64,000 bases of DNA from positions 1-64,000 of the forward strand of contig NZ_MAXF01000016.1 in the NCBI RefSeq assembly GCF_001704635.1. Reading direction: 5' to 3'. Under the pieces are notes generated by a model, which was not told where the DNA came from, did not search any database, and was given only the letters and a program-made list of their open reading frames with translations. This document shows positions 55,077 through 63,305 of this stretch, one piece after another (position 1 is the stretch's first letter; each line of letters opens with the position of its first letter). The stretch comes from Streptomyces sparsogenes (GTDB lineage Bacteria > Actinomycetota > Actinomycetes > Streptomycetales > Streptomycetaceae). A program made the translations under genes and the position numbers.

Positions 55077-56210
55077 ATGGAGGACATACTGCGTCCGCTG
55101 ATCGTCATCGGCGGTTCGGTCGCCATCACGCTGCTCATCGGCTGGGCGGTCGACCGGCTGCTGCTGCGCACCGACGCCCGGCACCCCGAGACGCCGCTGT
55201 GGGGCCTGCTGCGCCGCGCCCGGCTCCCCCTCCAGGTGACGGTGTGCGCGGCGCTGCTGCGCGGTTCGTACGACAAGACGCACGCCCGGGTGGTGCGGGA
55301 GCACGCGTCGGGCATCGGGCAGGTCCTGGCGCTGGTGCTGATCGCGGCCACGGCGTGGCTGGCGGTGCGGGTCTCGGCGGCGGTGGTGGAGTCCTCGTAC
55401 TACCGCTATGCCGCCAGCGCGCACGACCCGGCGCGGGTGCGCCGGGTGCGCACCCAGGTGACGCTGATCCAGCGGGTGGTGACCGCGATCGTCGGGGTGG
55501 TCGCGGCGTCGGCGATGCTGCTGACCTTCCCCACGATGCGCACGGTGGGCACCTCCATGCTGGCCTCGGCGGGGATCCTGGGCGTGGTCGCCGGTGTCGC
55601 CGCGCAGTCGACGCTGGGCAATCTCTTCGCCGGGCTGCAGATCGCCTTCGGCGACATGGTGCGGATCGGCGACACGGTGGTCGTGGACGGCGAGTGGGGC
55701 ACGGTCGAGGAGATCACGCTGACCTTCCTGTCGGTGCGGACCTGGGACGAGCGCCGGATCACCATGCCGGTGTCGTACTTCACCGGCAAGCCGTTCGAGA
55801 ACTGGTCGCGCGGCGGCACGCAGAAGACCGGCGCGGTCCTGTTCCACCTGGACCATTCGGCGCCGATCGAGGCGATGCGGATGAAGCTGGGCGAGATCGT
55901 GCGGAAGTCCCCCGCCTGGGACGGCCGGGACTGGAACCTGGCGGTCACGGACACCACGCCGTCCACGATGGTGGTGCGGGCGCTGATCACGGCCCGGGAC
56001 CCGGACGACGCCTGGACCGTGCGCTGTGAGGTGCGGGAGCAGATGATCGCGTGGCTGCGCGAGCACCATCCGTACGCGCTGCCGCGCATCACCACGGCGA
56101 CCGTCCACCCGCCGCGCCCCGCGCCCGGGGCCGGGCCCGGTTCCGAGGACCGCCTCGCCCGCTTCGACGGCGAATTCCGCAAGGACGGCACGGGCTCGCG
56201 CCGCGGCTGA
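55077..56210 (+). CDS. Small-conductance mechanosensitive channel (MscS family)
   Basis: 377-aa membrane protein. The first helix is at 8-24, two more lie at about 80-100 and 125-145, and the pore helix is MLASAGILGVVAGVAAQSTLGNLFAGLQIAFGD (about 160-192). The cytoplasmic MscS beta domain follows: MVRIGDTVVVDGEWGTVEEITLTFLSVRTWDERRITMPVSYF. It opens under membrane tension to release solutes. GTG 55071, two codons upstream and closer to AAGGA, is a possible start. The C-terminal tail is Pro/Gly-rich. Divergent from the hydrolase gene. Confidence 0.92.
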   Translation: MEDILRPLIVIGGSVAITLLIGWAVDRLLLRTDARHPETPLWGLLRRARLPLQVTVCAALLRGSYDKTHARVVREHASGIGQVLALVLIAATAWLAVRVSAAVVESSYYRYAASAHDPARVRRVRTQVTLIQRVVTAIVGVVAASAMLLTFPTMRTVGTSMLASAGILGVVAGVAAQSTLGNLFAGLQIAFGDMVRIGDTVVVDGEWGTVEEITLTFLSVRTWDERRITMPVSYFTGKPFENWSRGGTQKTGAVLFHLDHSAPIEAMRMKLGEIVRKSPAWDGRDWNLAVTDTTPSTMVVRALITARDPDDAWTVRCEVREQMIAWLREHHPYALPRITTATVHPPRPAPGAGPGSEDRLARFDGEFRKDGTGSRRG

Positions 56211-56230
56211 CCACCTCGGGGCCGAGAACC

Positions 56231-56704
56231 CTACGGGAGGGTCTTGCGCATGGCGCGGTGCGGGATGCCGCTGCCCTCGTCGAACTCGGGGCCGTACGCC
56301 GCGTAGCCGAGGCGCTCGTAGAAGCCGAGGGCGTGGGTCTGGGCCTCCAGGTAGACCTCGGTCAGCCCGCGCCGCCGCGCCTCGGCCTCGACCGCGCGGA
56401 CGAGCTCCGCGCCGAGCCCGGTGCCGCGGGCGGCCGGCAGGACCGCGAGCCGGCCCAGGGCCGCGGTCGTGGCGCCGTCCACGCCCGCGTGGCCGTACTT
56501 CCTGTCGGCGGCCGCGCCGTGCAGGAAGCGGACGGTGCCCACCGGGCCGTCGGGGCCGGTGGCGAGCAGGTGGACGGCGTGGGCGTCGTACGCGTCCATC
56601 TCCTCGGCCTCGGGGATCCGCTGCTCGACGACGAAGACCTCGCGGCGGACGTCGCGGCAGGCCGCGAGGGCGTCCGGGCCCACGACCGCGATCGGGTGGC
56701 TCAC
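56231..56704 (-). CDS. GNAT-family N-acetyltransferase
   Basis: 157-aa acetyltransferase. The acetyl-CoA binding segment is [31 protein letters not shown] (about 87-117), containing the pyrophosphate loop RGTGLG, followed by [25 protein letters not shown]. The layout resembles the ElaA/YjcF subgroup ([25 protein letters not shown]). Substrate unknown. Its GTG start overlaps the rluD stop (GTGA), so it is translated with rluD. Confidence 0.88.
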   Translation of the reverse strand: MSHPIAVVGPDALAACRDVRREVFVVEQRIPEAEEMDAYDAHAVHLLATGPDGPVGTVRFLHGAAADRKYGHAGVDGATTAALGRLAVLPAARGTGLGAELVRAVEAEARRRGLTEVYLEAQTHALGFYERLGYAAYGPEFDEGSGIPHRAMRKTLP

Positions 56705-57642
56705 GCGCTCTCCGCCCGGACGGTGTCCAGCGCCCTCTGCAGGTCGTCCGGGTAGGGGCTGGTGAACTCCACCCAGCCGGCGCCCCCCGGGTGCTCGAAG
56801 CCCAGGCGCACCGCGTGCAGCCACTGCCGGGTCAGCTTCAGCCGCTTGGCGAGGGTCGGGTCGGCGCCGTAGGTGAGGTCGCCGACGCACGGGTGGCGGT
56901 GGGCGGCCATGTGGACGCGGATCTGGTGGGTGCGCCCGGTCTCCAGCTTGATGTCGAGCAGGCTGGCGGCGCGGAACGCCTCGATCAGGTCGTAGTGGGT
57001 GACGCTGGGCTTGCCCTCGGCGGTCACGGCCCACTTGTAGTCGTGCTGCGGATGGCGGCCAATCGGCGCGTCGATGGTGCCGCTCAGCGGGTCGGGGTGG
57101 CCCTGGACGAGGGCCTGGTAGCGCTTGTCGACCGTGCGCTCGCGGAACTGCTGCTTGAGCAGGGTGTAGGCGCGCTCGGACTTGGCGACGACCATGAGGC
57201 CGGAGGTGCCGACGTCCAGCCGGTGCACGATGCCCTGCCGCTCGGCGGCCCCGGAGGTCGAGACGCGGAAGCCCGCGGCGGCCAGCCCGCCGATCACGGT
57301 GGGGCCGGTCCAGCCGGGGCTGGGGTGGGCGGCGACCCCGACCGGCTTGTCGACGACCACGACGTGCTCGTCGTCGTGGACGATCTCCATGCCCTCGACG
57401 GGCTCGGCGACGACCTGCACGGGCGGCGCGGCCCGCGGCATCTCCACCTCGAGCCAGGCGCCTCCGCTGACCCGGTCGGACTTGCCCGCGACGCTGCCGT
57501 CGACCTGCACCTTGCCCGCGGCGGCCAGCTCCGCCGCCTTGGTCCGAGAGAAGCCGAACATGCGTGCGATCGCGGCGTCGACGCGCTCGCCTTCGAGGCC
57601 GTCGGGTACGGGGAGCGTGCGGATCTCGGGAATCGTACTCAC
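56701..57642 (-). CDS. rluD: Large-subunit rRNA pseudouridine synthase, RluD type
   Basis: 313-aa enzyme isomerising uridines in 23S rRNA. Residues 15-75 form an S4 RNA-binding domain ([32 protein letters not shown]). The catalytic domain carries [15 protein letters not shown] and the active-site Asp in [15 protein letters not shown] (about 142-156), then KRYQALVQG and [15 protein letters not shown] 57642 follows CATACT by 6 bases on the minus strand. Downstream of lspA, with the GNAT gene coupled after it. Confidence 0.95.
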   Translation of the reverse strand: MSTIPEIRTLPVPDGLEGERVDAAIARMFGFSRTKAAELAAAGKVQVDGSVAGKSDRVSGGAWLEVEMPRAAPPVQVVAEPVEGMEIVHDDEHVVVVDKPVGVAAHPSPGWTGPTVIGGLAAAGFRVSTSGAAERQGIVHRLDVGTSGLMVVAKSERAYTLLKQQFRERTVDKRYQALVQGHPDPLSGTIDAPIGRHPQHDYKWAVTAEGKPSVTHYDLIEAFRAASLLDIKLETGRTHQIRVHMAAHRHPCVGDLTYGADPTLAKRLKLTRQWLHAVRLGFEHPGGAGWVEFTSPYPDDLQRALDTVRAESA

Positions 57643-57722
57643 CCGTCGAGTATGCCGGACCGCACCGCCCGGTTCGTACGTCAGTCTGCGTGCGCCCGTC
57701 GTCCCACGCCCGCCTCCGTACG

Positions 57723-58298
57723 TCAGTCCTTGTGGACGGTGCCGTCCGGGTCCAGGCCGCGGAAGGACAGGATGACGATCAGGATGCCGCCGCACACGAT
57801 GGCCGAGTCGGCGAGGTTGAAGACCGCGTAGTTACGGGGCGCGATGAAGTCGACCACCGCGCCCTGCAGCCCGCCGGGGGCGCGGAAGACCCGGTCGGTG
57901 AGGTTGCCGAAGGCGCCGCCCAGCAGCAGCCCGAGCGCGATGGCCCACGGCAGGCTGTAGAGCTTGCGGGCCAGCCGGGCGATCACGACGATGACGCCGA
58001 CCGCTATCACCGTGAAGACGATGGTCATGGCCTCGCCGAAGCCGAAGGCCGCGCCCTTGTTGCGGATCACCTTGAACTGGAGCCAGGTGCCGATCACGTC
58101 GACCGCGTCGTGGTGCTCCAGCTTGGCGACCACGAGGAGCTTGCTGCCCAGGTCGATGAGGTAGGCGAACGCGGCGACCGCGAGCAGCACCGCGACGCGC
58201 CGCCCGCGCCCGGGCCGCGCGCCGTCGCCGCTCGCGGCGGCGCCTTCCTCGGCCTTCCCCGCTTCTGGCGTACCGATGGCCTGCTCCGCCTCTGTCAC
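57723..58298 (-). CDS. lspA: Lipoprotein signal peptidase
   Basis: 191-aa aspartyl membrane peptidase that cuts the signal peptide from diacylated prolipoproteins. It has a non-conserved N-terminus of about 32 residues and four membrane helices. Catalytic Asp residues lie in GNLTDRVFR (about 132-140) and VFNLADSAI (about 160-168). [10 protein letters not shown] is the other family block. GTG 58298. Neighbours rluD and the DksA-like gene are arranged as in other streptomycetes as I recall. Works after Lgt, encoded at 16.5 kb. Confidence 0.96.
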   Translation of the reverse strand: MTEAEQAIGTPEAGKAEEGAAASGDGARPGRGRRVAVLLAVAAFAYLIDLGSKLLVVAKLEHHDAVDVIGTWLQFKVIRNKGAAFGFGEAMTIVFTVIAVGVIVVIARLARKLYSLPWAIALGLLLGGAFGNLTDRVFRAPGGLQGAVVDFIAPRNYAVFNLADSAIVCGGILIVILSFRGLDPDGTVHKD

Positions 58299-58371
58299 GT
58301 CAGTCCCTCAACATCGTCCGGGCCAGTCTCCCCCTGGCTGAGGACGAGGGTACGGCAATCCCGACGGTCGG

Positions 58372-59355
58372 TCAGCGCCGCTCCTGCCGCTGCTTGCACT
58401 CCACGCAGAGAGTGGCGCGGGGGAACGCCTGCATGCGGGCCTTGCCGATGGGGTTGCCGCAGTTCTCGCACAGCCCGTAGGTCCCGGCGTCCAGCCGGTC
58501 CAGGGCGCGCTCGGTCTGCAGCAGCATCTCGCGGGCGTTGCCGGCCAGGGCCAGCTCGTGCTCGCGGGTGATGTTCTTGGTGCCGGTGTCGGCCTGGTCG
58601 TCGCCGGCCCCGTCGCCGGAGTCGCGCATCAGCCCGCTGATCGCCTCCTCGGAGGCGAGGATCTCGGCGCGCAGCCGCCCGGCCTCGGCCAGCAGCTCGG
58701 CGCGCGCCTCGGCCACCTCCTCCGGCGACCACGGCTCTTCTCCCGGGCGTACGGCGAGGTCGCCGGGGGCCACGGGGCCGACGCCGGCGCGGGCCTTGGG
58801 GACGGCGCCGGGCGTCTCGGGGGCCTGCTTCGCGGTCGGCGCCCCACTCGGAGTCTTCTTCGCAACCACTTTCCTGGCTCCCGTCTTCTTCGCGGGCACC
58901 GCCTGCTCGGCCGGTGCGGCCTTCGCGGCTGTGGCCTTCTTGGCTGGGGTCTTCTTCGCCGGGCTCTTCCTGGCCGCGGCCTTCCTGGCCCCGGTGTCCT
59001 TGGCCCCGGTGTCCTTGGCCCCGGAGTCCTTGGCACCGGCGTCCTTGGCACCGGCGTCCTTGGCCCCGGCGTCCTTGGCCCCGGCGTCCTTGGCTCCGGG
59101 GTGCTCGGCCGTGACCCGGTGGGTCGTGGCCCGCTCGGCGGCGGCCGGCTTCGCCACGGCGTTCTTCGCGCGCGTCTTCGCGGCGCCCTTCGCCGGGGCC
59201 CGCTCGGCCGCGGCCTTGTTTCCCGCTGCGTTCTTCGCGGCCTTCTTGGCCGCCGTGGCGGGCGCCGCCTTCTTGCCGGAGGCGCTCGTCTTGGCGGTCG
59301 CGGCCTTCGTCGCCTTCGCCGTGCTCTTCTGCACGGCGGTCTTCCTCGCCACCAT
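58372..59355 (-). CDS. DksA/TraR zinc-finger protein with histone-like N-terminus
   Basis: 327-aa protein. The first 200 residues are Lys/Ala/Pro-rich like histone H1 tails (KKAAPATAAKKAAKNAA, KKTPAKKATAAKA) and contain seven GAKDA-type 5-residue repeats. Residues about 220-327 form a DksA/TraR domain with an acidic coiled helix (SPEEVAEARAELLAEAGRLRAEI) and a C4 zinc finger CENCGNPIGKARMQAFPRATLCVECK. This suggests binding both DNA through the tail and RNA polymerase or another target through the DksA part. ATG 59355 has GAAGGGG about 12 bases upstream. It lies between ileS (divergent) and lspA. Confidence 0.85.
   Translation of the reverse strand: MVARKTAVQKSTAKATKAATAKTSASGKKAAPATAAKKAAKNAAGNKAAAERAPAKGAAKTRAKNAVAKPAAAERATTHRVTAEHPGAKDAGAKDAGAKDAGAKDAGAKDSGAKDTGAKDTGARKAAARKSPAKKTPAKKATAAKAAPAEQAVPAKKTGARKVVAKKTPSGAPTAKQAPETPGAVPKARAGVGPVAPGDLAVRPGEEPWSPEEVAEARAELLAEAGRLRAEILASEEAISGLMRDSGDGAGDDQADTGTKNITREHELALAGNAREMLLQTERALDRLDAGTYGLCENCGNPIGKARMQAFPRATLCVECKQRQERR
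58991..59095 (-). repeat. Seven tandem 15-base units in the histone-like region
   Basis: The unit CCGGCGTCCTTGGCC and close variants repeat seven times in frame, encoding GAKDA, GAKDS and GAKDT in turn. Copy number is likely to vary between strains. Confidence 0.9.
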
Positions 59356-59662
59356 GGCCGCGGCCCCTTCACATTTTGTGATCTTGCACGCGAATCGTTC
59401 CGGAACGATAAATCGACTTCCGGCACGCGGCAACGGGGCACGCCGCCCGATTCGCCCGGCTTGCCCGGAGGACAACCCGGTCTCATCGGTTGTGCCCCAC
59501 CGCCCGCCCGGTAATCCGGCACCGAACCGGTACCGCGTGGCGATTCCCCCGGCCGGGCGGACTCCGGCACCCGGCGTATCGCCGTTCGGGTCACCGCCCC
59601 GGCCGCCGGTACCTCACTCGGCGCAGCCCGGAAACCGGTCGGCCGGGGGCCGCCCGGACCCG

Positions 59663-59940
59663 TACACTGGGCGAAGCGAAAGGCGTGGAAGGGGACGAGT
59701 AGCGTCGTACGCAGCCATGAGCGACCCGGGGACGGTGCGAGCCCGGGGGCGAGCGCGATGTGAAGGATCACCCCGGAGCCGCCGGAAGAACCCCCGCCCA
59801 GGGCCAGTAGAACCGGCGTCGCGACCCCAATGAGGGGGCCAGGAGCTCACAGCGCTCCCGGCCAAGGAGGGTGGTACCGCGGGAGCGCGAGCTCTCGTCC
59901 CTCCGACGGAACGCAAGCCCCGCACGTATCCGCCGGAGGA
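59663..59940 (+). promoter_or_regulatory. ileS T-box riboswitch (translational type)
   Basis: A candidate -10 TACACT (59663-59668) starts the leader. An ATC specifier triplet for isoleucine (59767-59769, in GAAGGATCACC) lies in a short stem I. The T-box proper GGAGGGTGGTACCGCGG (59866-59882) is bulged within a 9-bp stem (59852-59860 with 59880-59888); its TGGT can pair with the ACCA end of uncharged tRNA-Ile. Downstream CCTCCG (59900-59905) is complementary to CGGAGG (59934-59939), which contains the ribosome-binding site of ileS. So the switch acts on translation by hiding or freeing that site. The spacer 59356-59660 shows nothing else. Confidence 0.9.
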
Positions 59941-59948
59941 AGGATCCG

Positions 59949-62900
59949 ATGACGCAGTACCGCCAGGTGCCCGCCCAGGTCGACCTGCCCGCCCTCGAGC
60001 ACGCCGTGCTCGACTTCTGGCGGGAGAACAAGATCTTCGCCCGCAGCCTCGAGCAGTCGGCGGGGCGGCCCGAGTGGGTCTTCTACGAGGGCCCGCCGAC
60101 CGCCAACGGCATGCCGGGCGCCCACCACATCGAGGCCCGCGTCTTCAAGGACGTCTTCCCGCGCTTCCGCACCATGCGCGGCTACCACGTCGACCGCAAG
60201 GCGGGCTGGGACTGCCACGGCCTGCCGGTCGAGCTGGCGGTCGAGAAGGAGCTCGGCTTCAGCGGCAAGCAGGACATCGAGGCGTACGGCATCGCCGAGT
60301 TCAACGCCAAGTGCCGCGAGTCCGTCACCCGCCACACCGACGCCTTCGCCGAGCTCACCACGCGCATGGGGTTCTGGACCGACCTCGACGGCGCGTACTG
60401 GACCATGAACCCCGAGTACATCGAATCGGTGTGGTGGTCCCTCAAGGAGATCTTCAACAAGGGGCTGCTGGTCCAGGACCACCGGGTCGCCCCCTGGTGC
60501 CCGCGCTGCGGCACCGGGCTGTCCGACCACGAGCTGGCGCAGGGCTACGAGACGGTCGTCGACCCCTCGGTCTTCGTGCGCTTCCCGCTGACCTCCGGGC
60601 CGCTCGCCGGCGAGGCCGCGCTGCTGGTGTGGACCACCACCCCGTGGACCCTGGTGTCCAACACCGCCGTCGCCGCGCACCCCGAGGTGCGCTACGTGGT
60701 CGCCACCGACGGCACGGAGAAGCTGGTCGTCGCCGAGCCGCTGCTGGAGAAGGCGCTCGGCGAGGGCTGGACCGCGACCGGGCAGGTGTTCACCGGCGCC
60801 GAGATGGAGCGCTGGACCTACCAGCGGCCCTTCACCCTCGTGGACTTCGACGGCGACGCCCACTTCGTCGTCAACGCCGACTACGTGACCACCGAGGACG
60901 GCACCGGCCTGGTCCACCAGGCCCCCGCCTTCGGCGAGGACGACCTGCGGACCTGCCGCGCCTACGGCCTGCCGGTGGTCAACCCGGTCCGCCCGGACGG
61001 CACCTTCGAGGAGGGCCTGGAGCTGGTCGGCGGCCAGTTCTTCAAGAAGGCCGACGAGGCGCTGACGGCCGACCTGGGCGCCCGCGGCCTGCTGTTCCGC
61101 CATGTGCCGTACGAGCACAGCTACCCGCACTGCTGGCGCTGCCACACCGCCCTCCTCTACTACGCGCAGCCGTCCTGGTACATCCGCACCACCGCGATCA
61201 AGGACGCGCTGCTGCGCGAGAACGAGGGGACGAACTGGTTCCCGGAGTCGGTCAAGCACGGCCGCTACGGCGACTGGCTCAACAACAACATCGACTGGGC
61301 CCTGTCCCGGAACCGCTACTGGGGCACGCCGCTGCCCATCTGGCGCTGCGCCGAGAACCACCTCACCTGCGTCGGCTCGCGCGCCGAGCTCACGGAGCTG
61401 ACCGGCACCGACCAATCGGGCCTGGACCCGCACCGGCCGTTCATCGACGAGGTCACCTTCACCTGCCCCGCCGACGGCTGCTCGCTGGAGGCCGTGCGGG
61501 TGCCCGAGGTCATCGACGCCTGGTACGACTCGGGCTCGATGCCCTTCGCCCAGTGGGGCTACCCGTACCACAACAAGGAGACCTTCGAGAAGCGGTACCC
61601 GGCGCAGTTCGTCTGCGAGGCCATCGACCAGACCCGTGGCTGGTTCTACACCCTGATGGCGGTCGGCACGCTCGTCTTCGACAAGTCGAGCTATGAGAAC
61701 GTGGTCTGCCTCGGTCACATCCTGGCCGAGGACGGACGGAAGATGTCCAAGCACCTGGGCAACATCCTGGAGCCCATCCCGCTCATGGACCAGCACGGCG
61801 CGGACGCCGTCCGCTGGTTCATGGCCGCCGGCGGCTCGCCCTGGGCGGCCCGCCGGGTGGGCCACGGCACCATCCAGGAGGTCGTCCGCAAGACGCTGCT
61901 CACCTACTGGAACACGGTCGCCTTCCAGGCCCTGTACGCCCGCACCTCCGGCTGGTCCCCGAGCGCGGCCGACCCGGCCCCGGCCGACCGGCCGCTGCTC
62001 GACCGCTGGCTGCTGAGCGAGCTGGGCACGCTGACCGACCAGGTGACGCAGGCCCTGGAGGCGTACGACACCCAGCGCGCCGGCAAGCTGCTGTCCGCGT
62101 TCGTCGACGACCTGTCCAACTGGTACGTGCGCCGCTCCCGCCGCCGCTTCTGGCAGGGCGACGCGGCCGCGCTGCGCACCCTGCACGACGTGATCGAGAC
62201 GGTCACCCGGCTGATGGCCCCGCTCGTCCCCTTCATCACCGAGCGGGTCTGGCAGGACCTGGTCGTCCCGGTCACCCCGGACGGCCCGGAGTCCGTGCAC
62301 CTGGCCACCTGGCCGGAGGTCGACAAGGACCTGATCGACCCGGACCTGTCGACCCGGATGGCGCTGGTGCGCCGCCTGGTGGAGCTGGGCCGCGCGACCC
62401 GCGCCGAGTCCGGGGTCAAGACCCGCCAGCCGCTGTCGCGCGCGCTGGTCGCGGCGTCCGGCTTCGAGTCGCTGTCCGCGGAGCTGCGCGCGCAGATCGA
62501 GGAGGAGCTGAACGTCTCGTCCCTGGCCTCCCTGAGCGAGGTCGGCGGTTCGCTGGTGGACACCACGGCGAAGGCCAACTTCCGCGCGCTGGGCAAGCGC
62601 TTCGGCAAGGGCACCCAGCCGGTCGCCAAGGCGATCGCCGAGGCGGACGCGGCCGCGCTGTCGGTGGCGCTGCGCGAGGGGACGGCGTCGGTGGTCGTGG
62701 ACGGCGAGACGGTCCCGCTGTCCGCGGACGAGGTGATCATCACCGAGACCCCGCGCGAGGGCTGGTCGGTCGCCTCCGACGCGGGCGCGACGGTGGCCCT
62801 CGACCTGGAGATCACCCCGGAGCTGCGGCGCGCGGGCCTGGCCCGTGACGCGATCCGGCTGATCCAGGAGGCCCGCAAGAACAGCGGTCTGGACGTCGCC

Positions 62901-63116
62901 GACCGGATCGCGCTGCGCTGGCGTTCCGCGGACGAGGAGGTCCGTACGGCGCTGACCGACCACGCCGCGCTGATCGCGGACGAGGTCCTGGCGACGGACT
63001 TCGCGTCCGCCGACGGTGACTTGGCCGACGGTGGCCTGGGCGAGGGCGACTCCGGCTACGGCGAGGAGTTCTCCGACGAGGGCCTGAACCTCTCGTTCCG
63101 CCTCCGCAAGGCGTAA
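59949..63116 (+). CDS. ileS: Isoleucyl-tRNA synthetase (type 2, GxHH motif)
   Basis: 1055-aa class I synthetase that charges tRNA-Ile. The usual HIGH motif reads GAHH (residues 57-60, in PPTANGMPGAHH), and KMSKH is at 598-602. The editing domain is present (TTPWTLVSNTAVAAHPEVRYVVA), followed by Cys pairs CPRC and CWRC, and WYDSGSMPFAQWGYP. Type 2 enzymes of eukaryotic-like sequence share this form and are typically mupirocin-resistant. A GxHH variant has been reported to give hyper-resistance. ATG 59949 has GGAGGA 8-9 bases upstream, controlled by the T-box. A strong terminator follows. It is the only ileS in this window. Confidence 0.96.
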   Translation: MTQYRQVPAQVDLPALEHAVLDFWRENKIFARSLEQSAGRPEWVFYEGPPTANGMPGAHHIEARVFKDVFPRFRTMRGYHVDRKAGWDCHGLPVELAVEKELGFSGKQDIEAYGIAEFNAKCRESVTRHTDAFAELTTRMGFWTDLDGAYWTMNPEYIESVWWSLKEIFNKGLLVQDHRVAPWCPRCGTGLSDHELAQGYETVVDPSVFVRFPLTSGPLAGEAALLVWTTTPWTLVSNTAVAAHPEVRYVVATDGTEKLVVAEPLLEKALGEGWTATGQVFTGAEMERWTYQRPFTLVDFDGDAHFVVNADYVTTEDGTGLVHQAPAFGEDDLRTCRAYGLPVVNPVRPDGTFEEGLELVGGQFFKKADEALTADLGARGLLFRHVPYEHSYPHCWRCHTALLYYAQPSWYIRTTAIKDALLRENEGTNWFPESVKHGRYGDWLNNNIDWALSRNRYWGTPLPIWRCAENHLTCVGSRAELTELTGTDQSGLDPHRPFIDEVTFTCPADGCSLEAVRVPEVIDAWYDSGSMPFAQWGYPYHNKETFEKRYPAQFVCEAIDQTRGWFYTLMAVGTLVFDKSSYENVVCLGHILAEDGRKMSKHLGNILEPIPLMDQHGADAVRWFMAAGGSPWAARRVGHGTIQEVVRKTLLTYWNTVAFQALYARTSGWSPSAADPAPADRPLLDRWLLSELGTLTDQVTQALEAYDTQRAGKLLSAFVDDLSNWYVRRSRRRFWQGDAAALRTLHDVIETVTRLMAPLVPFITERVWQDLVVPVTPDGPESVHLATWPEVDKDLIDPDLSTRMALVRRLVELGRATRAESGVKTRQPLSRALVAASGFESLSAELRAQIEEELNVSSLASLSEVGGSLVDTTAKANFRALGKRFGKGTQPVAKAIAEADAAALSVALREGTASVVVDGETVPLSADEVIITETPREGWSVASDAGATVALDLEITPELRRAGLARDAIRLIQEARKNSGLDVADRIALRWRSADEEVRTALTDHAALIADEVLATDFASADGDLADGGLGEGDSGYGEEFSDEGLNLSFRLRKA

Positions 63117-63128
63117 TCCCGTTCCGGT

Positions 63129-63169
63129 GAGCGCCGGAGGGGGCTGCACGGCAGCCGCCTCCGGCGCTC
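63129..63169 (+). terminator. Terminator after ileS
   Basis: Two stacked perfect stems separated by one G-G mismatch: 12 bp (63129-63140 with 63158-63169) and 6 bp (63142-63147 with 63151-63156), closing a 3-base loop, 12 bases after the ileS stop. Confidence 0.85.
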
Positions 63170-63223
63170 CGCGCTTCCACCGAGGTCCGCGAGACCGGCG
63201 CCGGTTGAGGGCGCACAAGCGAC

Positions 63224-63254
63224 CCGGGCCCGGGAGCGATGCTCCCGGGCCCGG
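63224..63254 (-). terminator. Terminator after divIVA
   Basis: Perfect 14-bp stem (63224-63237 with 63241-63254), 3-base loop, 51 bases beyond the divIVA stop. The 190-base gap between the convergent genes holds two separate terminators, one per gene. Confidence 0.8.
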
Positions 63255-63305
63255 ATCGTATGACTGCCGACGTCACGCGCTGCGCGCGTTACGCGCGCCG
63301 CCGCG

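Noticed and set aside
59847..63218. An open frame of about 1100 codons on the minus strand opposite ileS
   Set aside because: Same G+C shadow effect. The translation is rich in Gly, Val, Arg and Asp without domains, and the T-box and all synthetase motifs are on the plus strand.
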